64,000 nucleotides of DNA from Stachybotrys elegans. Taxonomy: Eukaryota > Ascomycota > Sordariomycetes > Hypocreales > Stachybotryaceae. The translations under genes were made by a program, and so were the position numbers. The notes under the pieces are model-generated. The model had not been told where the DNA came from and did not search any database. It saw nothing but the letters and a program-made list of their open reading frames with translations. The stretch spans positions 868,001 to 932,000 of the forward strand of contig JAGPNK010000011.1 of assembly GCA_020746835.1 (NCBI GenBank). The letters are read 5' to 3'. This document shows positions 22,272 through 32,433 of the stretch, piece after piece; position 1 is the stretch's first letter; the number at the start of each line of letters is the position of its first letter.

Positions 22272-23141
22272 TCACAGAGCATGCATGTACTCTCCATCCA
22301 TTTCCGACATACAGATGCCGTCGTCTTCAGCTTGCTTATCGACACGGAAGCTTCCGGCCGATACCGATTCAAGCTCCTCTCCAACAATAATATCGACCAC
22401 ATCCTCTTCAGATTCCCCATCTTCGGCCTCTTGTCCTTCTGATTTATCACTGAGGGCTGCTCCCTGACGGTTAAGCCCAAAACTCAACCTCCTTTTCGAC
22501 TTGCGCCACCCCTTGGATGTGATTTTGTGGACCTGATAAGCGAATACGGCTTCTTCTTTTACATCGGCCTTCTGGAAGATGGACCACTCGCTCTCATTCT
22601 TGACACCCCCACCCGCCCGGATATCTTCTTTGATCTGGGCCGATCCTTTGGCGTGGGCGCCAGTCTTTGTCCCCAGTCTAATTTCCCATGTGAGACCGTT
22701 CGCATATTTGATGCCGGTGACCATATAAATTGGCCCTTTACCCAGGTATTTCTGCAGCCTCTCTTCCTCCTTCACTCTCTTCTCGAAGTAGTCGTGCAGC
22801 CCTTGACCAGTAAACATGTCAGTCTCCAGTTTCTCGACCTTGTAGATCACGTGTGCGTTCTTGGATGCTTCCAGGCCGATGTCGCTGCCAAAGGTCCGCA
22901 GGTATTCCAGCCAAACGTCGGCGCCCGTTTTGCTCCCGCGATCCTCCGTGATCTCGCGATTGACCTCAATGGAGGGCGGGTGATATTTGGGCGGGAGCAG
23001 CTTCGGGTCCCTGAACGATATCGGGGTGTCGTCGACCTCTAGAGCGCTGTTGAAGATCTTGCCGAGCGCTATCGGGCCGCCGCGACGAAAGGAAAACCCC
23101 GAGCCCGGGGTCACGATGTACGACTTTAACCCCAGAGGCAT
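22272..23141 (-). CDS. hypothetical protein (289 aa), downstream partner of the HET gene
   Basis: Single exon, ATG at 23141 (AATCATGCC). No signal peptide or clear membrane helix. The N-terminal half contains P-I-A-L-G-K-I-F and then K-V-E-K-L-E-T-D-M-F and I-Y-M-V-T-G-I-K-Y-A-N-G. From memory, a V-T-G-[IL]-K motif of this kind is conserved in a family of uncharacterised ascomycete proteins. The last 60 aa are acidic (E-D-G-E-S-E-E-D-V-V-D) and probably disordered. It lies 386 bp downstream of the HET-domain gene on the same strand, with two repeat copies between. I cannot assign a function; a membrane-active or defence role would be speculation from context only. Confidence 0.65.
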   Translation of the reverse strand: MPLGLKSYIVTPGSGFSFRRGGPIALGKIFNSALEVDDTPISFRDPKLLPPKYHPPSIEVNREITEDRGSKTGADVWLEYLRTFGSDIGLEASKNAHVIYKVEKLETDMFTGQGLHDYFEKRVKEEERLQKYLGKGPIYMVTGIKYANGLTWEIRLGTKTGAHAKGSAQIKEDIRAGGGVKNESEWSIFQKADVKEEAVFAYQVHKITSKGWRKSKRRLSFGLNRQGAALSDKSEGQEAEDGESEEDVVDIIVGEELESVSAGSFRVDKQAEDDGICMSEMDGEYMHAL

Positions 23142-23527
23142 GATTTTGCGGTAGCTGGTTATATCTCAGCCGATGCTGTGGAGAGCCAAGATTCAGATGC
23201 TCAATGACGGGGAGGGGGCGGCAAGCGAGCTTCAGCTCGAGGGAGCGGCCAGTTTTATGTTCTGAGGGCGGAGTCATCAATCTCGCGCAGCCACAAGCTT
23301 TTCTCAATCGAATTTTCTAACCAATTGTTATCTATTGATCTGATATCGTCTTTATCGTCAGAGGGGGCCTCCTCGAAGTCACTGGTCTGTATCCCATTGG
23401 GGCACACGAACGGGAAATCCCACATCCCACATAGAAGGGCAGCCTCATAATAGCCTTGTTATTATTTCTTTCTACTGTTTACTGGCTCTCTATTGCTTCA
23501 GCCTTAGATTGTAACCTCTTTTCATCA
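23142..23527. other. short intergenic filled by repeats
   Basis: Almost the whole gap between the 289-aa gene and the HET gene stop is a MITE-A fragment followed by an R2 repeat copy. Confidence 0.5.
23280..23424 (-). repeat. MITE-A family, fragment C
   Basis: Inverted relative to 32537-32832. It shares CGCAGCCACAAGC, TTTTCTCAATCGAA, TTTCTAACCAATTGTTATC, CTCGAAGTCACTGGTCTG, CCCATTGGGGCACACGAAC and GGGAAATCCCACA. One terminal repeat is complete; the other half of the element is missing. Confidence 0.7.
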
Positions 23528-23529
23528 TT
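23436..23529 (+). repeat. dispersed repeat R2, copy 2
   Basis: Matches 6183-6333 with mainly G-to-A and C-to-T differences, for example GATGGCC versus AATAGCC and TTGTTGTTT versus TTATTATTT. It abuts the 3' end of the HET coding region. Confidence 0.5.
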
Positions 23530-25732
23530 ATATAAACGTCATTTCATTTAACTCTCCTTCATCACCAGGCCACAGCTCCCCTTCCATCATCCCAAGCACA
23601 AATGCCGGGCCAATCAACCGATATCTCCCGCTACCCCTTCCATCATTAACGGGACGTACCACCATTGGCGTCTCTATCCCAGACACGACAACAACCAGGT
23701 CACCCAGCGCAATCGACGCTGGCGCTATACCAAGATGGTAGGTCTCGGTGGCGAAGAAGAGTTTGGCTTTGCATGATCTTGTAACAATCCGGTGGAAAAC
23801 AGCAGCCAGTTGGTTGTTCTGAATGGCCGAATAGACACGCCACTCTGGCTGACGGACGAGATGTCGCTTGTCAGCGGGCAAACCGGTCGCTACGACATCT
23901 TCCGGGGATAGCATAGCATCAATCTGCGACAGCGGCGTGCTAGAATCTGGATTGAGTGCACTGAGAAGCTGCAGCCATGAATTCCAGCCTGAGAAAATCT
24001 CTCCTCTGTCTGACGCCGTTGGCAAAGAAGCGAAGTCCTGTAATAGTACGCGTGCAAAATCAAAGAGTTGATCTTTCAGGCTACCAAAGCGACGTGGGTT
24101 CGCGAGATACGCGATCCTGGCAAATATAAACATCATGATGATCCATTCATGATAAGCCTTGACATCCTTGATGATTGATTCAATCGTCAGGACACTTTTT
24201 GTTGCAAGATCATTAGCCACTGACATGTCTGGGGCGGGGAAAGAAGGAGATCGCTCAGTCTTGAGCAAAATCCTGGCGACCTTCTTGCCCTTGACCGTCA
24301 GACACCTGCTATCAGAGGAGAAGCTAAACAAAGGCTGTGAAGTTCCAGTTGTTTGCCAATCAGTACCCAGCAACGAAGATGGCGTTGGTTTCTCAGCACG
24401 CACTGTAGGAACCCATGAAGGCCAGCCAGGGTCCGCGTAAAGTCCATTGGTGTAGCCAAGAATATAGAGAGTCTTGTCCTGTTCGATGGCTAACCTCGTA
24501 GTCTCAGCAAATACCTGTTCTACAGGTCTTCTATAGTCCGGTTCAGGGAGATGAGCGTTGAATTTCTTCAGCAGACCATACAGGCCAAATACATGGTCAT
24601 GACGCATCTTGGCTCGGAGGAATAAACCCTCAGCGAATATCACTGATATTGGATTTCGCACCATTTGTTGGCTCGCGGAAAGACTTTTACGCCCCGCCGG
24701 GGACGGAGCGCTGACGATGCTTGATCTGATTCGTAAAGCGTCGTAAAATTCTTTGAAACCAGTCGATCGACCGTCCGCACTTTCCAGAGCATTCAAACGG
24801 CCCATCATGTCGAGAAGCGCTTCCCAAGAGACGTTTTTCTTGCCGCAGATGACGAGGCTCTTCCTTGCCAAGGCTCCCTCCTGCAAGGTCCAAACACGTT
24901 CATACCAAGAGCGTCCGGCGAGATCACCAAACACGCTCCGCGTGCGGCTCCTCCGCCTGTACAACTCGCCATCATAGATATTACGGATGTAAGATGTCCG
25001 TTTCGCCTCATCGTTCAGTGATATCGCCTCAAAGTCTTGTAGAAATTGCATCGCAAGGTTAGACTCGAATACTCGTGGTCCGAGCCAAATTAATACTGTC
25101 GAAGCCGCTTCATAGATGCTCCCCATGATGGCAAGCTGATGATTTCGCTCTGCCACAGCGCCACCAGTTTGGTCGATACATATCGCATCAATCCATAGCG
25201 TGCGCGTCCCATCTCGGAAGCGAAGATGTTGGAGGGCTGATGCACAATTCCTCGTCACGGATAATGGGTGTCCATTACAGCTGATGGCAATGGGATCGCT
25301 GAGATCACCCCACGAGTATGAAACAGCCTCGTACTCCGGCTTTTCACTGCGATCTACCTCTGCAAGTTGCACCTCGATGGGTGCATCGAAATCTGAGTTG
25401 GGCTGCAAGTTGAGGATACGGAAATGGCTTGTGCCTTGAAGAGGCGAATGTTTGAAAGTATCCAGTTGGCGCCCCACGCCGTCTAAACTACGCGGAGCTG
25501 CCTCGACGCCATCCCAGGGGCCGAATTCCTCTTCGACCAGTATAAGCGTCTCAACTTGAGTTAGCATTATTGACCTAGGCAGTGTGAATTCAGACGGCCG
25601 TGCTGGCGAGTCTTGTTCTGAGTTAGTTGATATTACGGCTGAGGAACCAGTCTGATGTGCACTATTAGGCTCGGTAGTGCTTGTATCTTTGCCGCGGCGT
25701 CGTCGGGAGAGCGATCTCAGAGACGGACTCAT
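23528..25732 (-). CDS. HET-domain (heterokaryon incompatibility) protein (734 aa)
   Basis: Single exon; ATG at 25732. An N-terminal basic, Ser-rich stretch (R-S-L-S-R-R-R-R) is followed at about residues 134-290 by the HET domain (PF06985) hallmarks Y-E-A-V-S-Y-S-W-G-D, L-W-I-D-A-I-C-I-D-Q and R-N-H-Q-L-A-I-M-G-S-I-Y with S-T-V-L-I-W-L-G. The remaining 440 aa are the variable region of the family; no NACHT, WD or ankyrin repeats are visible. HET domains trigger cell death when vegetatively incompatible hyphae fuse; most family members have no known trigger. Frame fully intact. A 289-aa unknown follows on the same strand. Confidence 0.92.
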   Translation of the reverse strand: MSPSLRSLSRRRRGKDTSTTEPNSAHQTGSSAVISTNSEQDSPARPSEFTLPRSIMLTQVETLILVEEEFGPWDGVEAAPRSLDGVGRQLDTFKHSPLQGTSHFRILNLQPNSDFDAPIEVQLAEVDRSEKPEYEAVSYSWGDLSDPIAISCNGHPLSVTRNCASALQHLRFRDGTRTLWIDAICIDQTGGAVAERNHQLAIMGSIYEAASTVLIWLGPRVFESNLAMQFLQDFEAISLNDEAKRTSYIRNIYDGELYRRRSRTRSVFGDLAGRSWYERVWTLQEGALARKSLVICGKKNVSWEALLDMMGRLNALESADGRSTGFKEFYDALRIRSSIVSAPSPAGRKSLSASQQMVRNPISVIFAEGLFLRAKMRHDHVFGLYGLLKKFNAHLPEPDYRRPVEQVFAETTRLAIEQDKTLYILGYTNGLYADPGWPSWVPTVRAEKPTPSSLLGTDWQTTGTSQPLFSFSSDSRCLTVKGKKVARILLKTERSPSFPAPDMSVANDLATKSVLTIESIIKDVKAYHEWIIMMFIFARIAYLANPRRFGSLKDQLFDFARVLLQDFASLPTASDRGEIFSGWNSWLQLLSALNPDSSTPLSQIDAMLSPEDVVATGLPADKRHLVRQPEWRVYSAIQNNQLAAVFHRIVTRSCKAKLFFATETYHLGIAPASIALGDLVVVVSGIETPMVVRPVNDGRGSGRYRLIGPAFVLGMMEGELWPGDEGELNEMTFI

Positions 25733-25976
25733 TGTGTCTAAATTTCGGGCTGTGAAAGGCTGGATGCGTCCAAAAAGTGGTCAGATAAGAATGTAAGCCG
25801 TATTGACGTGGTCCTGTCGATGCGGCACGTGACTTGTCGAACCGACAGACGGCTCTATGCATGAACGTGATGCTTGATTAAATTATCTGCCTTCCCATTA
25901 TGCCAGCATTCAGGGCTTTTCTATAGGATCCTTCTACTTTAGGCTTCGGCTAGTCACATAATATACATTTATCCAT

Positions 25977-26062
25977 GATGGAGTAGGTGGGTGCAGTGTG
26001 GAAAAAAGAACAATAGTATGATGTAGTAGGTGCGTACAGTGTGGAAAAAAGAACAATAGTAT
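25977..26062. repeat. 43-bp tandem duplication
   Basis: Two units, 25977-26019 and 26020-26062, begin GATGKAGTAGGTG and share CAGTGTGGAAAAAAGAACAA before AGTAT; three mismatches. A partial third unit (GAACAATAGT) follows. Confidence 0.85.
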
Positions 26063-26393
26063 ATGCGAACAATAGTGGCCTTGCTGCCCGCAGGACCAAA
26101 GAATAGAGCCAAACAATGAAGGGATCGTCAGACTACTGACATCACCCATTGGCCGGAGCCAGAGAACAATGAGGGGGCTGCAGCAGCGGCAGCGGCAGCA
26201 AAAGCGTATGAAGTCGGGATACATTTATCCATTCCACACTTCCTTTTGCTGTTCTACAACTCGTATTTAGTCCCAATCTCCAACTAACTTAGCGTGCCTT
26301 CCTACACTTGTCCGCCATGCGGTTTAACACCACCCCAGGCCAATAGGTATATGTCTGGCCTTATCGACGACCAAACCTTTACGATTTAGCAGT

Positions 26394-27480
26394 TTATGAT
26401 GCTAACTGCTTGGCTACTGCACTCCGCAGCTTCAGTTGCTGAACAGCGGCCACGATCAACGACTCCCAGCTCTGCTCGTGTTCTACTTTGAATAGCTGCC
26501 GAGGGTGCAGGTATCGGCGATTTTCGTTCCCGGTTCCGGTCAGCATCCTGAACAAGGCCATCATCCCATCCGCCTCGAACAGCCGTTTCAGCAGAGGTGC
26601 GAGAGGATGGCTATCTCCCCACATATTCAGCTTTCAGAGCGCATACTGCAGGTGCGTGGCTCCATCTCCTCCCGAAGCCCCATTTTCCGTACTCAGGACA
26701 CAGGGACTTTGATTTCTGCATCGAACCACCGCCGGGTCATGAGCGGCTGGGTGGTGATCAGCACGTCGAACGTAATGTGGTCATGACTTCCCTCGGGGAG
26801 ATTCAAGTGGTTTGCCATGAATGGCAGTGCTCTGTATGGTGAAAGACAGGAGCACTGAGACGCGGCCAGAGAGCTCTCGAGGACGTCATAGAGCGACGAG
26901 GCCAATCGGTGAACGTCGCTGGGCGGCTGCCGTCTCTTGGAAGATGTAGGTATGATATTGCGCAGGCGGGTGGCCCATCCTGCTATTTCTGCGCTTAGCT
27001 TTGGGTGCTTCCTTATCAGATGCTGCGATAGTTCTTCAGGACGACCGCGATGAATGGACTCGAGCCCTGGAAAGGACCATTTGGCATACTAAGATCATGC
27101 CCTCAGCGTTAAAATAAAAAGAAAAATAAAGACTAAAAAGAATCATTAAAAAAAGAGAGAGAGAAGCCCCCTCACTATAATCTTGACCCGAGCCATGCAC
27201 CTCTGCCCGTGTATCCTTGTCTGCTAGGTTATCTAGAAACAGCAAAAGCTCCCTTAGCACGTTGGGACAGTCCTTCTCAAATCACGATCTCCGATTCCCA
27301 AAGTGATCCGGGAGCATCTGCAGAACCCTCTGCAGCAGCTCGAACTCGGATCTGGGCCGCGTTTTAAACTCCCAACCCGCATCGTCACGTCCTGCTGATG
27401 AAAGAAGATCGAGAAAAGGGGGAGGAGGTCATCAAGGCGGTTCAACAGGTCTTTGGCCGACTCCATCGGAGACAAAACAA
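26394..27480 (-). pseudogene. probable decayed fungal gene (DUF7580-like?)
   Basis: Several minus-strand frames in succession look protein-like but are broken: D-L-L-N-R-L-D-D-L-L-P-L-F (about 27440), L-R-E-L-L-L-F-L-D-N-L (27250), L-A-S-S-L-Y-D-V-L-E-S-S (26900) with S-H-D-H-I-T-F-D-V-L-I, and an ending with L-F-K-V-E-H-E-Q-S-W-E-S-L. The order and spacing (helical N-terminus, L-A-S-S-L-Y, short Cys-containing segment, strand-rich segment) recall fungal DUF7580-type proteins. Frameshifts and an A-rich insertion near 27110-27165 interrupt it. Family assignment is from memory and weak. Confidence 0.3.
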
Positions 27481-28313
27481 GACATTCAAGGCGGCTCGGG
27501 ATGACGACGAGAAGATGCTCGAGGTGAGAAGCGCGTATCGCGCGCGCCGGCTCCTCGCCTCGGAGATGTGAGATTGTTTCAGCTCATCACATGGCCGGAG
27601 CGGGGATCAGTCGGCCAAACCTCACCAAAGGGGCGTCGTCTGCGATGAGCTTCGGGCGATTTTCGATGAACAATTTTAAAGGTCGGTCGGGCTCAGTTGA
27701 ACCGGTCCTGGTCATTCCAGCTGCCGTTACTGGAAACCCGTCTCGGCGAACAGTCCATAAACCGAGTTGGACCCCCAGCGGTGATTGGAATAACTAACTA
27801 GACTGTCTGCGCCTATGCCGAGAGGTCATGTCTCCAGACAGGATATTAAACGTGAGATATCGTGCCAAGATATGTGATGCAACAGCTGGAAAAGTGTCCC
27901 CTCTCGTCACACGTGTAGCACATAGCTATTGGTGGTGATACACTTTCGTACTTAAGATCAAAAAGGGAGAGCGAGAACAAGGAGTACCCTGACAGATAAC
28001 AAATGACCAGAGAGAAGGGATGGTGATTTTGACAAAGAGCCAAAAGAAAAGATGAAGGAACAGAACAAGGGAGTAATCTCGGGTTCAGTGCTGGACTTGG
28101 TATATCATAATCGGGCACAGCCTCATCCTGGTTCTACAGCGGGAACCAGTGGTAGATACGTGACTCATCAAACAAACTTGAGAACCAACAGTCAAGAAGC
28201 ATCAGGAAGAGGATTTTCTTCCCCTTGACTCACTCCGTCTTACGCTGAAAATTGTTTCCTACGCCCTCTCCCACGACTGCAGCTTATTGACTGGTCTGAA
28301 ACGAGCTGCCGCC

Positions 28314-29622
28314 ATGGAGAAGATCAAGCAGCGCTTTTCCAGACGACTCTCGCGCAATCGCCGACCAAACCCAGCGCAAGCACCAACTGTCGCACCAATT
28401 ATCGCACCAGAAGCAGCACCAGAAGCAGCAACGCAAGCAGCAACGCAAGCAGACATGGAACCAGAAGCTCCCGTCCCGCTAAGCCAGTTCACTCACACAT
28501 GCACCCTGGAGCAAGTTCCCTTCGAGATCCGACACCACATTCTCCTCGCATTTGACAGCCCTGAGGACTTGTGCGCCTTGGTGCGTGCATCGCCAGTCTA
28601 CCGTCGCCAATATCGCCCCAAACGTGAGTACTGGCTGTGGCGCTGCATGTGGGCGCTTCTGGATCGCACTCTTATCGACGCATGGGACGTCTACAAGTCA
28701 AACGGGCTTGTGTTTCGGCAAAGTCGGACACTTAAACGCCAGTTCATCGCTGAATTTGAAACACGACGCTCTATTACAGACGACGAGCTCTCCGATACAC
28801 CGCGCCACAAATATGTCATGCGCATTACACATTTCTACATGAGCTACATCCGGCCACTGGTACAGGAATATGTCGCCTGGGCTCACGGTAACCTACCAGC
28901 GCTAAGCACTCCATTGTCACTTAGCAAGACCGAGGAAAGACGTATCATCCGCAGAATGTACCGTTTCCAGTTATTCTGCAACTACTATGGTGCGCTACCT
29001 TACGCTAGCCAAAAAGAAGCAAGCTCTCCTGAAGAGCGATATGCAGTACTATTATTCAAAACCCTTAATCCATGGGAAAACGAGGAATTCCTATGTATTG
29101 ATGAGTTTGTTGAGAGTAAATACCTGGCTATATTCAATCAAGTTCGGGCAGACTTGCATCCAGACAGTCCTAGATTCGATCCCGTCAGAACCGATATGTA
29201 CACGCCGCCGGGTGCGTACAGTATTGATGAGTGTAAGCACCACACGATCCGCTGGACCTCTTGAGATCGTCATTAACGTTGAATCAGACAGGGAGTGTCA
29301 CTTGAAGTACGGGACTGCATCCCTTGGATTGAAACCGCTGTCTACTGTACTCCAGATTGCAGCGCATTCGAAACTGGTGGACTTCGTAGCAGAGAACATT
29401 GCATCTGCCGGGACCTGGATGGAAGAATTCATAAGCGAAAGTGCTCAAGAGTGGAGAAGGCAGAACGCATACTCTGATCATGACAGGGCGCAGGATACTC
29501 GCCAAGAACTTCTGTTTACTGGGGACCAAGTTGACTTGCCTCCAAAGGGCTGGGTGGCAATCTGGGGTGGCACTTACAGCAATCTATACGGCCATTATAT
29601 CCCGCCCTCTTTGCGCACTTAG
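28314..29622 (+). CDS. F-box-like protein, C-terminus cut by TAG (415 aa)
   Basis: Exons 28314-29230 and 29292-29622. The start at 28314 has a GCCGCCATGG context. The 61-bp intron (GTGTAAG...GACAG) joins S-I-D-E to E-C-H-L-K-Y-G. Residues 20-50 are a repetitive Ala/Pro/Gln stretch encoded by CAGAAG/CAACGC repeats. An F-box-like segment follows (L-E-Q-V-P-F-E-I-R-H-H-I-L, D-L-C-A-L-V-R-A-S-P-V-Y-R). The C-terminal region ends G-W-V-A-I-W-G-G ... P-P-S-L-R-T then TAG. The same frame stays open for 61 more codons (29623-29808), beginning G-Y-I-M-L-D-E-D-R-L and ending in an acidic tail, so the stop is probably a nonsense change of a Trp codon. Expected role: substrate adaptor of an SCF ubiquitin ligase. 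Confidence 0.7.
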
Positions 29623-30153
29623 GGATATATCATGTTGGACGAAGATCGCTTGACTCAAAGCGGTAGTCTTGATATAATTTCCAAGGAATGGGAAATACAA
29701 AACACTGTAGAGATAGCAGGGGACATCGATGTGGAAGATCCGAGGCAGGGGTATATTGAGTACTATGAGGAGGATGTAGTATCAGGAAAAATTCCTGCAC
29801 CGGCTTAATAAACCGCAAAGTCATTCACAAGATAACCAATGACTATATTAGGGACGACAGTGGGCGGGATTGCACGAAGTCATTAAAGCATCAAACTCTG
29901 CCACGCAGCCCGGCTTCATTAAAGCGTGACCCTTTCCATCGTGATAGCAGCAGATAACTATGTATGGTGTTGGGTCATATCAGACATAAGGACAATCGAA
30001 TTCTTTTTACCAAGTGTTATCTATTGATTTGATACCGTCTTTATCATCAAGGGAGCCCTTCTTGAAGTCGCTGGTCTGTATCCCATTGGGACACACGATC
30101 AGAAATCCCACACGGTGTTAGCGATTCGTGCGGAGCTTATCTCATGAGTGGCC
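29623..30153. other. intergenic with stranded coding tail and MITE fragment
   Basis: 29623-29808 is the in-frame continuation of the F-box gene beyond its TAG. 29993-30112 is a MITE-A fragment. Nothing else supported. Confidence 0.5.
29993..30112 (-). repeat. MITE-A family, fragment B
   Basis: Shares AATCGAAT, GTTATCTATTGAT, GAAGTCGCTGGTCTG, CCCATTGGG and GAAATCCCACA with the copies at 23280 and 32537. Only one terminal repeat and about 120 bp remain. Confidence 0.65.
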
Positions 30154-31220
30154 TTACTCGCGGTCTATCTCGTCAGACCAAGGAATTGCTTCCTGGGCTC
30201 CGAGTCGCTCAATAGTCCGTGCAGACGCTTTGCATGCACGCGCAATGGCCTTGACAATGTCCCACTCACCAAGCTGTTTCTGCCTCATATACTCTACAGC
30301 ATAATTTCCCACGAAGGTGTCTCTGTTCGAAACTTCAAGTTAGCGCTGCAACTTGGATCATCAAGAGGGCGCGGGTTTTATGATACTTACCCTGCTCCTG
30401 TCGTATCAATGACTTTGATGTTCTTTTCAGCATCCACAAGTCCTTTTCTTCCATCGCTCGTACCGTAGTAGGCACCCTTTGCTCCCAGGGTTATAACCAC
30501 GTTCGAGACCCCCAGCTGAATAAAATCTTCCACGGCCTCCTGCCAAGCAACCAGGTCATTGATTTCATCAACGTTGCGACCAGACAGTATGGCAGCCTCA
30601 GTCTCATTCAGAACCAAATGGGTGAGGTTCTTATACGTGGAATTGACCAAATATACCGCCGGAGAAGGATTCAGCAGTGTCTCAACCCCATTCCTCTTCG
30701 CCGTCTCCAGAACTCTTTCCACTTCTTCTCGCCGGACGCCCAGATGTGCGATGACGAGATCCGGTATTGCTCCGTCTGCAAGACATTCCATGGAGTTGCG
30801 GTCGCGGGGCGCCCACTTCAAATTGGCACCTTGATATGCAAGGTTCCTGCTGTCGCCTGTGTCTGTTTCGACGAGGACTATGCATGTTCCGCTTCGCTCG
30901 TTGTCGATGGTGCGAATGCCAGAGACGCCGACACCTTCTTCCTTCAGCCTTGTTTTGAGGATGATGCCGAAGTCATCGTCTCCCACGGCGCCGTTCATTT
31001 GTACACGAATGTCGCCCTTGCTGTCGCTCCCGTTGCTATCGCCAGTTGGCTTAGGGTGGCTTGCGCGATAAGTTGCAATGGCTGTGTTCGCACCCTTTCC
31101 GCCAGGAAACCTTGACAAGGTCGAACAGTCCATAGACTCGCCGACATCCGGCACGCGTTCTGTCTCAAAGATCAGATCCATATTCAGCCCTCCAACAACG
31201 GAAACAATAGGTCCAGCCAT
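30154..31220 (-). CDS. RBK1: ribokinase (332 aa)
   Basis: Two exons on the minus strand, 31220-30391 and 30322-30154; the 68-bp intron splits the active-site motif, and splicing restores D-T-T-G-A-G-D-T-F-V-G-N. PfkB/ribokinase family features: N-terminal V-V-G-G-L-N-M-D-L, the substrate-binding F-P-G-G-K-G-A-N-T-A, N-P-S-P-A, N-E-T-E (metal site), and the catalytic Asp at 278 in G-A-G-D-T-F. It phosphorylates D-ribose to ribose-5-phosphate in the cytosol. The start at 31220 is in AGCCATGG context. It is transcribed away from the exonuclease gene at 31522, sharing a 301-bp intergenic region. Confidence 0.93.
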
Positions 31221-31521
31221 GGCTCTTTTAATCTCAGTGACGCGGATTGGAGTTGGTTAATGACCCGAGACGAGATATAGGACAATGCCTCAAGGTTTTG
31301 GTGAGGGGGCAAGCAGAGAGGTGCTGATGAAAAGAGGGGTAATCGTGTGTTGGTGGTATCGCATTCGCACCAACCTGCATTACGAGGGCTTATTGTCCAA
31401 CGGGTTCAGAGGAGTTCTCGACACTTGCGCTGGGAATTATATTGGACGCCGGTTTTCTGGTTCTCGACATAAAGGGAACTGACAAACTCGACACAGCAAC
31501 AATTGGCAAGCTCCTAGAACC
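31221..31521. promoter_or_regulatory. divergent promoter, ribokinase and exonuclease genes
   Basis: A 301-bp gap between the two opposite ATGs; it must hold both promoters. No specific operator recognised. Confidence 0.5.
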
Positions 31522-32433
31522 ATGGCTTCTTCCACGCAGTCTGCGACCTCCCCAACCTTGGTCTCATCGCTTCCAGACCTCCAGGCTTTTCTCTCCTCGA
31601 TTACTTCGTCCAGCATTCTCTATCTAGATCTCGAGGGGAAGAAGCTCAGTCGCAACGGAACCCTCACTTTGATGGCTGTACATATCCAACCCGCCCAAGC
31701 AACAAGTCTTATTGATGTGCAGACGCTCGGGAAAGCCGCTTTCATCACGTCCAGTGCCGACAATAAGACACTCAAGAGTATCCTTGAGGATCCTTCCACT
31801 CCAAAGCTTCTCTGGGATGTACGCAACGACGCTGATGCCCTTTGGGCTCACTACGGAGTCGGCCTCGAGGGCGTCACGGATGTGCAGCTCCTCGAGAATG
31901 CCTACCGGTCCGGCGACAAGACTTATGTTCGCGGACTAAAAGCATGCGTGCAGGCGGATTTGAAACTCAAAGCCATGGAGATCAACCGTTGGACACAAAC
32001 AAAAAAGGAGGTGCAGGATCTCATGGCCAGAGACATCTTCTCCTGTCGCCCCTTGGACCCCAAAGTGATGCAGTATTGTGTTAATGACGTTGTATATTTG
32101 CCTGCGTTGCATGACATCTATACCAGGCATCTCGACAGACAGTCACTGGAGCAAGTGAAGTATGAGAGTGCCCGTCGCGTGGCCCTCGCCCGTGACCCCG
32201 CATACAACCCTGAGTCCGAGATGAAGAAGTTGGGGCCTTGGGGCTCTGGGTCAGGCAAAATTATATGCTCTATCCACGATTTGTTTGAACGGTTGGAGGA
32301 TGAAAGGATGGATGAAGAGCAGAAAGAATGGCTTGAACCTAACGCCTATGAATATGACGACATGGACGACTATCCCGACAACTCTAAAGACGCTGCGTGG
32401 GATGACACATTTGATAGCTGCTGGGAGAAATGA
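31522..32433 (+). CDS. DEDDy 3'-5' exonuclease domain protein (303 aa)
   Basis: Single exon. The RNase D-like fold (PF01612) is shown by D36-x-E38 in Y-L-D-L-E-G (motif I), W-D-V-R-N-D-A-D-A-L (motif II) and Y-C-V-N-D-V-V-Y-L (motif III, Y-x3-D, the DEDDy form). The catalytic residues are all present. The C-terminus is long and acidic (M-D-D-Y-P-D-N, W-D-D-T-F-D). It resembles the EXD1/WRN-exonuclease-like group in fungi; the substrate (RNA or DNA) cannot be told. Divergently transcribed from ribokinase. Start chosen at the only upstream ATG in good context (ACCATGGC). Confidence 0.88.
   Translation: MASSTQSATSPTLVSSLPDLQAFLSSITSSSILYLDLEGKKLSRNGTLTLMAVHIQPAQATSLIDVQTLGKAAFITSSADNKTLKSILEDPSTPKLLWDVRNDADALWAHYGVGLEGVTDVQLLENAYRSGDKTYVRGLKACVQADLKLKAMEINRWTQTKKEVQDLMARDIFSCRPLDPKVMQYCVNDVVYLPALHDIYTRHLDRQSLEQVKYESARRVALARDPAYNPESEMKKLGPWGSGSGKIICSIHDLFERLEDERMDEEQKEWLEPNAYEYDDMDDYPDNSKDAAWDDTFDSCWEK

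Larger units (their letters stand above)
25733..28313. other. long stretch without an intact gene
   Basis: Contains a 43-bp tandem duplication (25977-26062), a probable decayed gene (26394-27480), an A-rich run near 27110-27165, and, on the right, the promoter of the F-box gene. Short frames at 27591 and similar places are not convincing. Confidence 0.4.

Noticed and set aside
6730..25732. A het-Q1/het-Q2-like gasdermin-protease pair
   Set aside because: The subtilase has a clear secretion signal and propeptide and lies 13 kb from the 289-aa gene, which I cannot show to be a gasdermin.
27591..27797. Small frame after the decayed gene
   Set aside because: No recognisable motif and no support for splicing or start.
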